Below, piece by piece: positions 28,859-37,239 of a stretch of DNA of 64,000 nucleotides. Position 1 is the first letter of the stretch. The number at the start of each line of letters is the position of its first letter. The notes beneath the pieces are model-generated. The model had not been told where the DNA came from and did not search any database. It saw nothing but the letters and a program-made list of their open reading frames with translations. Source of the DNA: Mycolicibacterium helvum (GTDB lineage Bacteria; Actinomycetota; Actinomycetes; Mycobacteriales; Mycobacteriaceae); contig NZ_AP022596.1 of assembly GCF_010731895.1 (NCBI RefSeq), positions 5,208,001 to 5,272,000 of the forward strand, read 5' to 3'. The position numbers and the translations under genes are program-made.

Positions 28859-30844
28859 GTGCAGACCAACGACATCGTCATCGAGCGCCCCAGTGACCTG
28901 ACCGCCGAATGGCTGGCCGCAGCCCTCGGGGCCCCGGTGACCGGATTCACCGTCGATCGCATCGGCACCGGCCAGATGAGCGAGTGCTACCGGATCGGAT
29001 TGACCTACGGCGACGGCGGAAGCGGTCCCGCCTCGGTGATCCTCAAGGTTGCCGCCACCGATCCGATGAGTAGGCAGACCGGCCTCGGGCTGGGGCTCTA
29101 CGAGCGGGAGGTGAGGTTTTACTCCGACGTGGCGCCACGCCTGGGCGGCCCGGTGGCCGAGTGTTATCACACCTCGTATGACCCCGAGACGGGCATCTTC
29201 GCGCTGCTGCTCGACGATGCCGCTCCCGCCGAGGTTGGCGACGAAATCCGCGGTGCCACAATCGATGACGCCGTTCTGGCGCTGACCGCGCTGAGCCGCC
29301 TGCACGCCCCGGTGATCGGCAGCGAGAGGCTGGCTCACGCGGAGTGGCTTACTCGGGCCGCCCCGCTGAACCAGGCTTTGCTCGGTCAGCTGTGGGCCGG
29401 GTTCGCTGATCGCTATGGCGAAGCGATTACCTCGGATCAGCGACTGGTGTGCGAACGCCTGGTGGAGAGCTTCGACGCCTATCTGGCAGCCGAGTCGTTA
29501 GCCGACCGGATCAAGGGACTCGTGCACGGCGACTACCGGCTGGACAACATGCTCTTCGGCCGCCCCGGGTCCCGGCGCGACCTCACCGTGGTGGACTGGC
29601 AGACCGTCACCTGGGGCCCGGCCATGACCGATGTCGCCTACTTCATCGGTTGTGCGGTCGCCATCGAGGACCGTCGGGCGTACTACGACGAGCTACTGCG
29701 CGCGTATCACCAAGGGCTTGGCCCCGATTCGTCGCTGACGCTTGATGACGTGCGCGACGGTGTGCGGCGCCAGAGCTTCGCGGGCGTGATGATGGCAGTC
29801 GTGTCGTCAATGCTGGTTGAGCGCACTGATCGTGGCGATGAGATGTTCTTGACCATGCTCGACCGGCACACCAGTCATGTGCTCGATACGGGGGCATTGG
29901 AAGTCCTGCCCGCAGGCGAGGCCCCGCAGGCACTGACACCCGACCCGGCCGACGAGGGAGCACATGAACCCGGCGACGAGCCGCTGTGGAACGAGAGTTG
30001 GTACTGGGATTTCGCCGACCCGGCGCAAGGCGTCGGCGGCTGGATCCGGCTCGGCCTGGTGCCCAATCAGAACGTTGCGTGGATCAACGCATTGGTGTGC
30101 GGTCCGGATATGCCCACCGTCGCGCTGGTGAACTTCGCGGCCCCGCTGCCCGTGGACCCTGCCGTCGCCCAAGCCGATGGTGCCGAGCTGCGCCACGGCG
30201 CGATCACGCCGTTGCAGTCCTACCGCGTCGAAGTCCGCGGCACCGCACAGGCATACGACGACCCGTCGGCGCTCCTGCGGGACGAGCCTGGTCGGCCGGT
30301 GGACCTGGCGATGGACCTCACCTGGACGTCGGTCGGAACCCCCTATGCGTATCGCATCACCACGCGCTACGAAATCCCCTGCACTATCACCGGAACCGTC
30401 ACCATCGACGGGCGCGTCTATCATTTCGAGGCGGTCCCCGGGCAGCGCGATCACTCGCACGGTGTGCGTGACTGGTGGAGCATGGACTGGGTCTGGAGTG
30501 CGTTGCATCTGCAGGATGGAACGCATTTACACGGTGTGGATCTGCGCATCCCTGGCATGGGGCCGATCAGCGTGGGTTATCTGCAACGCTCCGGCGAACC
30601 GGTCACCGAGACCACGGCCGTCACGGCCGACGCGACGTTCGCCGACAACGGATTACCGCTGACCACCAGCATCGTCTATGAGCCGGGGCCGGTGCAGACA
30701 GAAGTCGACATCCGTGGCCACGCACCCGTCCGGCTGATCGGACCGGCGGGTCAGATCAGCTTGTTCCCGCGGGCCTGGGTGGCCGTCAAGACCGCCGATG
30801 GCAGAAGTGGTGCCGGCTGGGTGGAGTGGAACCGCAACGTCTGA
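28859..30844 (+). CDS. APH-like kinase fused to a CrtC-like lipocalin-type domain
   Basis: A 661-residue two-part protein. Residues about 10-340 are an aminoglycoside-phosphotransferase-fold (ecdysteroid-kinase-like) domain: LVHGDYRLDNMLFG holds the catalytic Asp and Asn, and VVDWQT the metal-binding Asp. Residues about 375-660 resemble the DUF7064/DUF7065 beta-barrel group related to carotenoid hydratase CrtC and AttH. The join is a charged, proline-rich linker (about 350-370). The kinase part lacks nothing obvious. It probably phosphorylates a small hydroxylated or lipid-like molecule that the barrel domain binds or modifies. It starts with GTG 82 bases after lipT. Confidence 0.75.
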   Translation: MQTNDIVIERPSDLTAEWLAAALGAPVTGFTVDRIGTGQMSECYRIGLTYGDGGSGPASVILKVAATDPMSRQTGLGLGLYEREVRFYSDVAPRLGGPVAECYHTSYDPETGIFALLLDDAAPAEVGDEIRGATIDDAVLALTALSRLHAPVIGSERLAHAEWLTRAAPLNQALLGQLWAGFADRYGEAITSDQRLVCERLVESFDAYLAAESLADRIKGLVHGDYRLDNMLFGRPGSRRDLTVVDWQTVTWGPAMTDVAYFIGCAVAIEDRRAYYDELLRAYHQGLGPDSSLTLDDVRDGVRRQSFAGVMMAVVSSMLVERTDRGDEMFLTMLDRHTSHVLDTGALEVLPAGEAPQALTPDPADEGAHEPGDEPLWNESWYWDFADPAQGVGGWIRLGLVPNQNVAWINALVCGPDMPTVALVNFAAPLPVDPAVAQADGAELRHGAITPLQSYRVEVRGTAQAYDDPSALLRDEPGRPVDLAMDLTWTSVGTPYAYRITTRYEIPCTITGTVTIDGRVYHFEAVPGQRDHSHGVRDWWSMDWVWSALHLQDGTHLHGVDLRIPGMGPISVGYLQRSGEPVTETTAVTADATFADNGLPLTTSIVYEPGPVQTEVDIRGHAPVRLIGPAGQISLFPRAWVAVKTADGRSGAGWVEWNRNV

Positions 30845-30853
30845 GGCTCCTTC

Positions 30854-30886
30854 TATAGCCGCGTTATAGCCGCGTTATAGCCGCGC
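30854..30886. repeat. Three tandem 11-bp repeats over a stop codon
   Basis: TATAGCCGCGT is repeated three times (30854-30864, 30865-30875, 30876-30886, last base C). The array lies between two convergent genes and contains the TAA stop of the SCO6745-family gene (30875-30877). Because the unit is not a multiple of three, slippage would change the end of that protein. Confidence 0.85.
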
Positions 30887-31822
30887 GGAATTGTCGTCGA
30901 GTTCGTCGCGGCGCAGCGCCATCGGGGTGGCCACCGGAAGATCGCCGCCGGCGATCACCTGCCGGGTGATCGGCGTGAGCACCTGGAACAACCGCTCCAC
31001 GCCAGCGTCGTCGAGTGCGCCCAACGCGCTCAGCGCAAGTGTGTCGGTCCGCAGTTCGATGTGATCCTTCAGCGCCCGCCCAGCATCGGTGAGAGTGCAT
31101 GCGGGCGTGAGTAATCCGCGCTCGCCGAGAGACTGCACGCACGCCTCCCACTCCTCGTCGGAGTAGTCCCGGCTACGCTTGATGAAATCGGCAGGCACCG
31201 CGCCGGCGGCGACGTGAAACACGTTGGACTCGCGACCGCTGATGCCCTCGTTGACCAGAATCGCCACATGACCATCGCCGCGGTGCTCGCGGAGCAGGGT
31301 CGCCGCGTGCCACAGGCTTGCCAACGCGGTGTCGGGCCAGGGGAGTGCCAGATTCGCCGCAAATAATGGCCGACCGTCCAGTGGCGCGTTGCGGGCGGCT
31401 AGGCCGGCAAGTTCGGCGGCTTCCGCCACACCCGGGGTCTGGTCGCTGAGTCCGTAACCCCGCAATGCGGCCACTGCGGAGTCCAGCCGCACCCGAACCA
31501 TGTCGGCTGGCGTGGCGATCTCCCAGATCGCGGGCACCGCCTTGTGCACCCGCTCGGCGGAGAAGTTGTAGAACACCGCGGTTACCACCTCGGCCGGCAC
31601 CTGCCCCAATGGCGCGGCGCGACAGGCGAAGTATCCGCGCCAGAACCAGATGAACCCCAAGGCGTCCAACACGGTTCGCACGCTCGGTGCGAAATAGGTG
31701 ATGCCGTGAACGGGTTCGTAGCGGTCGAAGAGACGGCGTGCCAACTCAGGTGATCTGCCCACCTTTGTAGTGAACCACCACCGATGGTCCCCTAGGCGCA
31801 GCGGTCGCTTGGTATCTTGCAC
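30875..31822 (-). CDS. SCO6745-family protein
   Basis: A 315-residue soluble, mostly helical protein of the actinobacterial SCO6745 family, with winged-helix-like MarR features in its C-terminal half. Recognisable stretches are ARRLFDRYEPVHGITYFAP near the N-terminus and WHAATLLREHRGDGHVAILV in the middle. No catalytic motif is visible and the family has no defined function. The first 20 residues may not be translated, since internal starts exist. The stop codon lies in an 11-bp tandem repeat. Confidence 0.75.
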   Translation of the reverse strand: MQDTKRPLRLGDHRWWFTTKVGRSPELARRLFDRYEPVHGITYFAPSVRTVLDALGFIWFWRGYFACRAAPLGQVPAEVVTAVFYNFSAERVHKAVPAIWEIATPADMVRVRLDSAVAALRGYGLSDQTPGVAEAAELAGLAARNAPLDGRPLFAANLALPWPDTALASLWHAATLLREHRGDGHVAILVNEGISGRESNVFHVAAGAVPADFIKRSRDYSDEEWEACVQSLGERGLLTPACTLTDAGRALKDHIELRTDTLALSALGALDDAGVERLFQVLTPITRQVIAGGDLPVATPMALRRDELDDNSARL

Positions 31823-31866
31823 GCGGGCGTGCGGGAATCCGCGCCGCTGGCACGTTCTGGGAGGTC

Positions 31867-32622
31867 ATGATGCTTTCGACGATGGTGCTGCCCCGGCTCG
31901 GGGCCGCGCTGGCGGCCGCGGGCCTTGCCGGCGCGGCCCTGGCCGGTTGCTCGTTCAACGTCAGCACGGGTGTCTCGGTGTCGAAAACCGACCTCGAAAA
32001 GGACATTTCGGCGCGGCTGGAAAAAGCCGGGCAGAAGCCGCAGACGGTGACCTGCAAGGATGATCTGCAGGGCGAGGTCGGCAAGACCACCCGCTGCGAG
32101 GTGGTGCTCAGTACCGACAACAGCTTCGAACCCGTGGTCACCGTCACCAAGGTCGATGGCGCCACGGTCAGCTACGACATGACCCCGGCGCTGTCGAAGG
32201 CGCAGCTGGAGAAAGGCGTGTCCGGCCTGCTGGCCAAAGCCTCCAACGTCACGGTCGACTCGGTGAGCTGTGATGGCGGCCTGGAGGGTAAGGAGGGCAC
32301 CGAGACTCACTGTGATGTCACGGTCGCCGGCGTCACCTCCAAGCGCACCGTGGTCGTCACCAAGATCGAGGGTCTGATGCTGTATTTCAACGTGCTGCCC
32401 GTGCTGGAGAAGGCTCAGGTCGAAAGCTCGCTGTTGGATCAGCTTGCGACGCAGCTGGGGAGCCGGCCGGATTCGGCGACGTGCACTGGCGATTTGGAGG
32501 GCAAGGTCGGTAACTCCATCACGTGCACGGTGGTGGCCGGCCCGGAGACCCAGGACTTCGCGTTGACGGTTAGCGACGTCAACGGTGACCGGATCGACTT
32601 CAACTACAAGCCCGCCGCATGA
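31867..32622 (+). CDS. Lipoprotein with three tandem DUF4333 domains
   Basis: A 251-residue lipoprotein with a lipobox ALAGC (acylated Cys28). Three successive DUF4333 units follow, each marked by a Cys pair exactly 14 residues apart: Cys63/77, Cys135/149 and Cys206/220, in the pattern C-x3-L-x-G-x2-G-x5-C. Between pairs the units share a val-rich strand pattern and a K-AQ-E helix (residues about 111-116 and 182-187). Each pair probably forms a disulfide outside the membrane. Most DUF4333 proteins carry one or two units. Function is unknown; the domain is common in mycobacterial exported proteins. Confidence 0.85.
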   Translation: MMLSTMVLPRLGAALAAAGLAGAALAGCSFNVSTGVSVSKTDLEKDISARLEKAGQKPQTVTCKDDLQGEVGKTTRCEVVLSTDNSFEPVVTVTKVDGATVSYDMTPALSKAQLEKGVSGLLAKASNVTVDSVSCDGGLEGKEGTETHCDVTVAGVTSKRTVVVTKIEGLMLYFNVLPVLEKAQVESSLLDQLATQLGSRPDSATCTGDLEGKVGNSITCTVVAGPETQDFALTVSDVNGDRIDFNYKPAA

Positions 32623-32624
32623 CG

Positions 32625-33344
32625 TCAGGTTGTTCGGGGGGATAGGTCCTCGGCCAGCGCCGCGGCTGATTCGTCGATGATCGCGCGCATGGCGCGTTCG
32701 GCGGCGACCTCGTCGCGCAGTCGGATCGCCCGCGCCACTTCGTCATGCAATTCGATCGCTGTCGGGTTGGGCCGGCTGGGCATCATGCCGTGATGGGTCC
32801 GTCCGGCGAGCACTTCGGCCACCACGTCGGTGAGCGCCCGGAACATCTCATTGCCACTGGCCTCCAACAGCGTGCGGTGAAATACCTTGTCCGCCAGAAG
32901 ATACGATTCCAAATCGCCTGAGCGGCCATGCACCACCATGTCCGAGACAGCGGCCGCCATGATGCGGCACTGATGCGGGTCGGCACGGCGCGCAGCCAAT
33001 GCGGCGGCCGCCGGCTCGAAACCCCGTCGCAACTCCGACAACGACGTCAGTTGCGCAGCACGGTCACCGGCATCCAGTCGCCAGCGAATCACCCTCGGGT
33101 CGAAGACATTCCACTTGGTGGGCGGCTGGATCGTGATGCCCACCCGCCTACGGGGGGCGACCATCCGCATGGACTCCAACACCCGGATGGCCTCGCGGGC
33201 CACCGAACGAGACACGCCATGGTCGGTGCTGACGCTGTCGAGCGTCAGCACCTGGCCGGGTTGGTAGCGCCCAGAGACGATGGCTTCGCCGAGCGCGGTG
33301 AGCACACTGCTGTGCAGCTCGCTCACCATTGGCTCCGACGTCAC
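32625..33344 (-). CDS. GntR/FadR-type repressor of gluconate genes
   Basis: A 239-residue regulator with an N-terminal winged HTH (TDHGVSRSVAREAIRVLESMRM) and a C-terminal all-helical FCD ligand domain (about 90-230) with the expected acidic and His residues. It is divergent from gntK-gntP. The usual FadR-subgroup model fits: gluconate or a phosphorylated product releases the repressor from the shared promoter region at 33345-33468. Confidence 0.88.
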   Translation of the reverse strand: MTSEPMVSELHSSVLTALGEAIVSGRYQPGQVLTLDSVSTDHGVSRSVAREAIRVLESMRMVAPRRRVGITIQPPTKWNVFDPRVIRWRLDAGDRAAQLTSLSELRRGFEPAAAALAARRADPHQCRIMAAAVSDMVVHGRSGDLESYLLADKVFHRTLLEASGNEMFRALTDVVAEVLAGRTHHGMMPSRPNPTAIELHDEVARAIRLRDEVAAERAMRAIIDESAAALAEDLSPRTT

Positions 33345-33353
33345 GGATACATC

Positions 33354-33422
33354 TTGTCATAGACCGTTCATGGCGACATAAAAACTGATCCAAGGCCCTC
33401 GGGTCTTGTAAAAGTATGACGA
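33354..33422. promoter_or_regulatory. Candidate operator region of the gluconate genes
   Basis: Arms TTGTCATA (33354-33361) and TATGACGA (33415-33422) form an inverted repeat with 53 bases between them in the divergent GntR/gntK promoter. The stretch is AT-rich relative to the coding flanks, as expected for a promoter. No classic FadR-type TNGTNNNACNA site is obvious. Confidence 0.35.
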
Positions 33423-33468
33423 TTGATGAATGCTGTGTGGCATGTCCCACAGCGGGGTAGACGCACAC

Positions 33469-33963
33469 ATGGCCTCACCCATCGTCGTCATGGGGGTGTC
33501 CGGCTCGGGGAAATCAACCGTCGGCGCAGCACTTGCCCAGCGGTTACGCGTTCCCTTCGCCGACGCCGACGACTTCCACCCACCGGCCAATATCGCCAAG
33601 ATGACCGCCGGGCACGCCTTGGACGATGACGACCGCTACCCGTGGCTGGAGTCGATCGGGGAGTGGCTCGCCGAACACCGAGATGGTGGTGTGATGAGCT
33701 GCTCGGCATTGAAACGTAAGTACCGCGACCAACTCCGGCGGCACTGCGCCGGCCTCGAGTTCCTTCATCTGAGCGGAACCGAAGACGTCATCGCTCGCCG
33801 CCAAGCGAGCAGGCCCGGTCATTTCATGCCCGCGGCATTACTCACTTCACAGTTCGAAACCCTCGAACCTCTCGATTCCGACGAACACGGAATCAGCATC
33901 GATGTCGACCAGAGCATCGATTCGATCGTCGACGCGTACGTAACCAGCGCTGAAGGAGCATGA
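33469..33963 (+). CDS. gntK: Gluconokinase
   Basis: A 164-residue P-loop kinase that phosphorylates D-gluconate to 6-phosphogluconate for the pentose phosphate pathway. Walker A is GVSGSGKST near the N-terminus; DADDFHPPANIAKMTAGHALDDDDR is split over the substrate region and CSALKRKYRD is the conserved loop. ATG 33469 begins just before the first strand and has a GGGG element 11 bases upstream; upstream ATGs at 33430 and 33442 lack sites. It overlaps the end of the AAGGAG leader of the permease gene. Confidence 0.92.
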   Translation: MASPIVVMGVSGSGKSTVGAALAQRLRVPFADADDFHPPANIAKMTAGHALDDDDRYPWLESIGEWLAEHRDGGVMSCSALKRKYRDQLRRHCAGLEFLHLSGTEDVIARRQASRPGHFMPAALLTSQFETLEPLDSDEHGISIDVDQSIDSIVDAYVTSAEGA

Positions 33964-33968
33964 CGCCG

Positions 33969-35396
33969 ATGAACCTGCACGCGACACTGTTGGCAGAAGC
34001 GCCCAAGTTGGCGACACCGGTAGCTCCCGGATGGCAGCTCATCCTGGCCTTCCTGGCGGGTATCGCGGTGATTGTCGTCCTGATCACGCTGGCGCACCTG
34101 CATCCGTTCCTGGCGTTGATCTTTGGTGCGCTGACCGTCGGTATCGTCGCCGGCGAGAACCTGGAGAAGGTACTCAAATCGTTCTCCGACGGCTTCGGTT
34201 CCACCGCCGCGGGGGTCGGCATTCTGATCGCCCTTGGTGCGATGTTCGCCAAGCTCCTGGCTGATTCGGGCGGTGCAGACGAGATCGTCGACACGATCGT
34301 CGGGCACGCATCGCCGCGGGCCCTGCCATGGGCGATGGCCCTGGTGGGGGCCATCATTGGCCTGCCGATGTTCTTCGAGATCGGCCTGGTCCTGCTGATG
34401 CCGGTCATATATCTGGTCTCGCGGCGCTCCCAACTCTCGCTCATCACCGTCGGAATCCCGGCACTGGCAGGCCTTTCCGCGATGCACGGTTTCGTGCCGC
34501 CGCACCCGGGGCCACTGACCGCGATCAGTCTGCTACATGCCGACCTGGGCCTGACGCTGGCTCTCGGCGTGGCAGTCGCGATTCCGACGATTGTCGTCGC
34601 CGGTCCGCTGTTCGGGAAGTTGGCCGGGCGGTGGGTGGTCGTGGCGGCGCCCGACACGTTCGGATCCGGCTCAGCTGCGCTGGGACCTGAAGGCGAGGCG
34701 CTTCCCGATCAGAATCGCGGTGCCCGCCGGCCGTCATTCGGGGTGACGTTGTCCAGTGTGCTCCTGCCCGTCGTGCTGATGCTCGGCAAAGCGCTCGTCG
34801 ACATTTTCATCGACGACGAGAATCAATGGTTCCGAATCACTTTCGACGTCCTGGGTACACCGCTGGTCGCTCTGTTGATCGCGGTCATCGTCGGCATCTT
34901 CACCCTCGGCGGCGGTTCAGGCATGTCCCGGACCCAGGTGATGAAATGCGTGGAGTCGGGGCTGCCCCCGGTGGCAGGGATCATCCTGATCGTCGCCGCG
35001 GGTGGCGGTTTCAAACAGGTCCTCGTCGACAGTGGGATTGGCACACTGCTGGCCGACTGGGCCAAGAGTGCCAACGTTTCGGTGATCCTGCTGGCCTGGG
35101 TGCTGGCCGTATTGATCCGACTGGCGACCGGATCCGCGACGGTGGCCACCATCACCGCCTCGGCGTTGGTGCTCGGGTTGGTGGAGGGCCTTGGCAGCGG
35201 CCAGGTGTCACTGGTCGTGCTTGCCGTCGGGGCCGGCTCGCTGTTCTTCTCCCACGTCAACGACGCCGGATTCTGGTTGGTCAACCAGTACTTCCGGATC
35301 AGCGTGGGTCAGACCATCAAGACCTGGTCCCTGATGGAGACGGTCTTGTCGGTAACGGGTCTGGCCGTCGTCATGCTGCTCAGTCTGGTGGTCTGA
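33969..35396 (+). CDS. gntP: GntP-family gluconate permease
   Basis: A 475-residue proton symporter of the inner membrane with about 12-14 hydrophobic segments. GLSAMHGFVPPHPGPL and SGMSRTQVM are family signatures. AAGGAG at 33953-33958 is one base from the ATG at 33960 but ten bases from the ATG at 33969, so the latter is chosen. It lies directly after gntK, and the two form a gluconate uptake and activation operon under the divergent GntR protein. Confidence 0.9.
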   Translation: MNLHATLLAEAPKLATPVAPGWQLILAFLAGIAVIVVLITLAHLHPFLALIFGALTVGIVAGENLEKVLKSFSDGFGSTAAGVGILIALGAMFAKLLADSGGADEIVDTIVGHASPRALPWAMALVGAIIGLPMFFEIGLVLLMPVIYLVSRRSQLSLITVGIPALAGLSAMHGFVPPHPGPLTAISLLHADLGLTLALGVAVAIPTIVVAGPLFGKLAGRWVVVAAPDTFGSGSAALGPEGEALPDQNRGARRPSFGVTLSSVLLPVVLMLGKALVDIFIDDENQWFRITFDVLGTPLVALLIAVIVGIFTLGGGSGMSRTQVMKCVESGLPPVAGIILIVAAGGGFKQVLVDSGIGTLLADWAKSANVSVILLAWVLAVLIRLATGSATVATITASALVLGLVEGLGSGQVSLVVLAVGAGSLFFSHVNDAGFWLVNQYFRISVGQTIKTWSLMETVLSVTGLAVVMLLSLVV

Positions 35397-35405
35397 GCGC
35401 AGTGC

Positions 35406-36131
35406 TCAGCCTTGGACGACCTGTGTGCCGCCGGCCAGTTCGTCGTGCTTGCCTTGCCTGGTCGGGCTGTTGTTGATCGTCACGCCGATGACAACGCAGG
35501 CGATCAAGTGGAGCAACCAGCCCACCCACGGGATGACCGACAGCAGCATGAACGAGTTACGGATGGCCGATTGCTGGGCGGTCGGTTTCGCGGCGCCGCC
35601 GGGCCCATGGACTTGGAGGCCAAGAAGTTTCTTGGCCGGCGTCCAGCCCTGGGAGACTTCGAAGCCGACGAAGTACGCGAAGGGCACTAGGCCCGAAATC
35701 ACGCCCGCGAGAATGCCGTAATTGTCGCTGGCATAGAACGACAGCGAGATCAGAAACACCACGATGCCGGTGAGAATCCAGTCGATCACGCGGGCGCCCA
35801 AGCGAATCCACACCCCGCCGCCCTGACCGCCGGTAGGCGATGGTGGAGGGTAGCCGCCGTAGCCGGGCTGGCCGTAGCCGGGCTGGCCGTAGCCGGGCTG
35901 GCCGTATGGCTGAGGCGGAGGGTAACCAGGTGCCCCCGGCGGCGGCGGGGGGTAACCCCCGGCGGGGCCCGGCGGCGGCGGGGGGTAACCCCCGGCGGGG
36001 CCCTGCGGTGGCGGTGGTGGCGGGTAGCCGCCCGGCGGTGGCGGCGGGTAACCCGGTGCGCCCGGCGGCGGTGGCGGTGGATAGCCCCCGGGTGGACCGT
36101 ACGCGTTGGGGTTGTAATCACCCGTGGTCAT
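35406..36131 (-). CDS. RDD membrane protein with Pro/Gly/Tyr-rich N-terminus
   Basis: A 241-residue protein. Residues 1 to about 105 are low-complexity, built of GYPPPPPG-like units and three GYGQP units. The rest is an RDD domain with three to four membrane segments: RLGARVIDWILTG (the Arg-Asp pair), GWTPAKKLLGLQV and a final helix. Overall plan resembles the mycobacterial proline-rich antigen Pra, but the RDD part is shorter. The proline-rich part is probably cytoplasmic or exposed and may bind other proteins. Function is unknown. Confidence 0.82.
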   Translation of the reverse strand: MTTGDYNPNAYGPPGGYPPPPPPGAPGYPPPPPGGYPPPPPPQGPAGGYPPPPPGPAGGYPPPPPGAPGYPPPQPYGQPGYGQPGYGQPGYGGYPPPSPTGGQGGGVWIRLGARVIDWILTGIVVFLISLSFYASDNYGILAGVISGLVPFAYFVGFEVSQGWTPAKKLLGLQVHGPGGAAKPTAQQSAIRNSFMLLSVIPWVGWLLHLIACVVIGVTINNSPTRQGKHDELAGGTQVVQG

Positions 36132-36220
36132 TGATCGCTCCTCCCGCTGCCGTCAGTCCGGCCCAATCTACCTTGGCCGTGTGACTCGGCAGCGGGTTCG
36201 CCTCGGCGCGATCCGAGCGG

Positions 36221-37105
36221 TCAGTGCTTGGCTAACTTTTTAGCCTGTTGCTTGGCTTGTTTGTTCGCCTTCTTCGCGCGGGCGCGCGTGAGTTCGGCCA
36301 ATTCGCCGCCCTGATCCCTGGCCACGTCGGCGAATTCAGCACCCCGCTCGCGGGCGATCTCGGCGAACTCGGCCCCGCGTTCGCGGGCCACGTCGGCGAG
36401 CTCGGCCCCGCGTTCGCGGGCCACGTCGGCGAGCTCGGCCCCGCGTTCGCGGGCCACGTCGGCGAGCTCGGCCCCGCGTTTACGGGCGGTCTCCAGTAGC
36501 GGGGCAGTACGCTCACCGGCGGCCACCGCTAGTTCACGACCGCGTTCCGCGCCGACCTGCAGGCCATGGCCGACCCTGGGGCCCACCTTGTCCAGCAGGT
36601 CATTGTCCAGCAGGCCGTGGCTCGATCCCGGCAACCCGGCCGAGACGGCATCGCTGACCTTGCGTGCGGCGCGGCGCCCACGCCAGCCCAGCGACGGTTT
36701 GCCCGCGGTGTCGGCCGAGGCGATGATCAGCCCGCCGAGCAAGCTGAGATCAGTCAGGAAGGCGCGGCGTTTCTCTGCCTTGAGTTGTTGGTCGGGCTCG
36801 TCCCAGAACATGTGCGCGCCGAGATTGGCCGGAATCACCGTGGCCGCCAACGCCGCCGAGGCCAGCCGGGGCAGTCGGCCGGACGCCAACAGCAGGCCGC
36901 CGCCGATCTGGACGGCTGCGGTGATCCTCGCGAACGTCTCCGGGTCGCTCGGGACGCCGGAGCCGACCGGGTCGGGGAGTTTCTGCAGACCTTCCAGAGT
37001 CGGCCGGGCGGCCTCGGCGGCCGGCTTGGGGCTCTTGAGCGCTTCGAATCCTTGGCCAATGAACACCGCCGCCAACATGGGCCGGGCAACTCTGCGAATC
37101 AACAT
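36221..37105 (-). CDS. DoxX-family membrane protein with hendecad-repeat tail
   Basis: A 294-residue protein from the ATG at 37105 (MLIRRVARP); the longer frame to 37162 adds 19 unlikely residues. Residues 1 to about 135 are a DoxX-type four-helix membrane domain (AAVFIGQGFEALKSP, then AAVQIGGGLLLASG). The C-terminal half is soluble. It has six consecutive 11-residue units based on ARERGAELADV (residues 207-272), predicted to form a long amphipathic helix, and ends in a Lys/Ala-rich tail (KKANKQAKQQAKKLAKH) like the heparin-binding tail of HBHA. The tail may bind membranes, polyanions or DNA. Function is unknown. Confidence 0.8.
   Translation of the reverse strand: MLIRRVARPMLAAVFIGQGFEALKSPKPAAEAARPTLEGLQKLPDPVGSGVPSDPETFARITAAVQIGGGLLLASGRLPRLASAALAATVIPANLGAHMFWDEPDQQLKAEKRRAFLTDLSLLGGLIIASADTAGKPSLGWRGRRAARKVSDAVSAGLPGSSHGLLDNDLLDKVGPRVGHGLQVGAERGRELAVAAGERTAPLLETARKRGAELADVARERGAELADVARERGAELADVARERGAEFAEIARERGAEFADVARDQGGELAELTRARAKKANKQAKQQAKKLAKH
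36290..36487 (-). repeat. Six in-frame 33-bp tandem repeats
   Basis: Six copies of a 33-base unit encode the 11-residue ARERGAELADV repeats of the DoxX protein. The copies at about 36389-36487 are almost identical at the DNA level, those toward 36290 have diverged (AEFAEI, AEFADV, GGELAEL). The near-identical copies point to recent expansion, and the number may vary between strains. Confidence 0.9.
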
Positions 37106-37239
37106 GAGGCCGTTGTTCCCTACTGGCCTGCCTGTCAAACCCGAACGCCACCATGACGACACCCGTCAATGCGGCGCCCCGCAACACCGGCGGCAGAACG
37201 CGAACCGGTGGCAATGCCAGGCCAGTGCCGCGCGAAACG

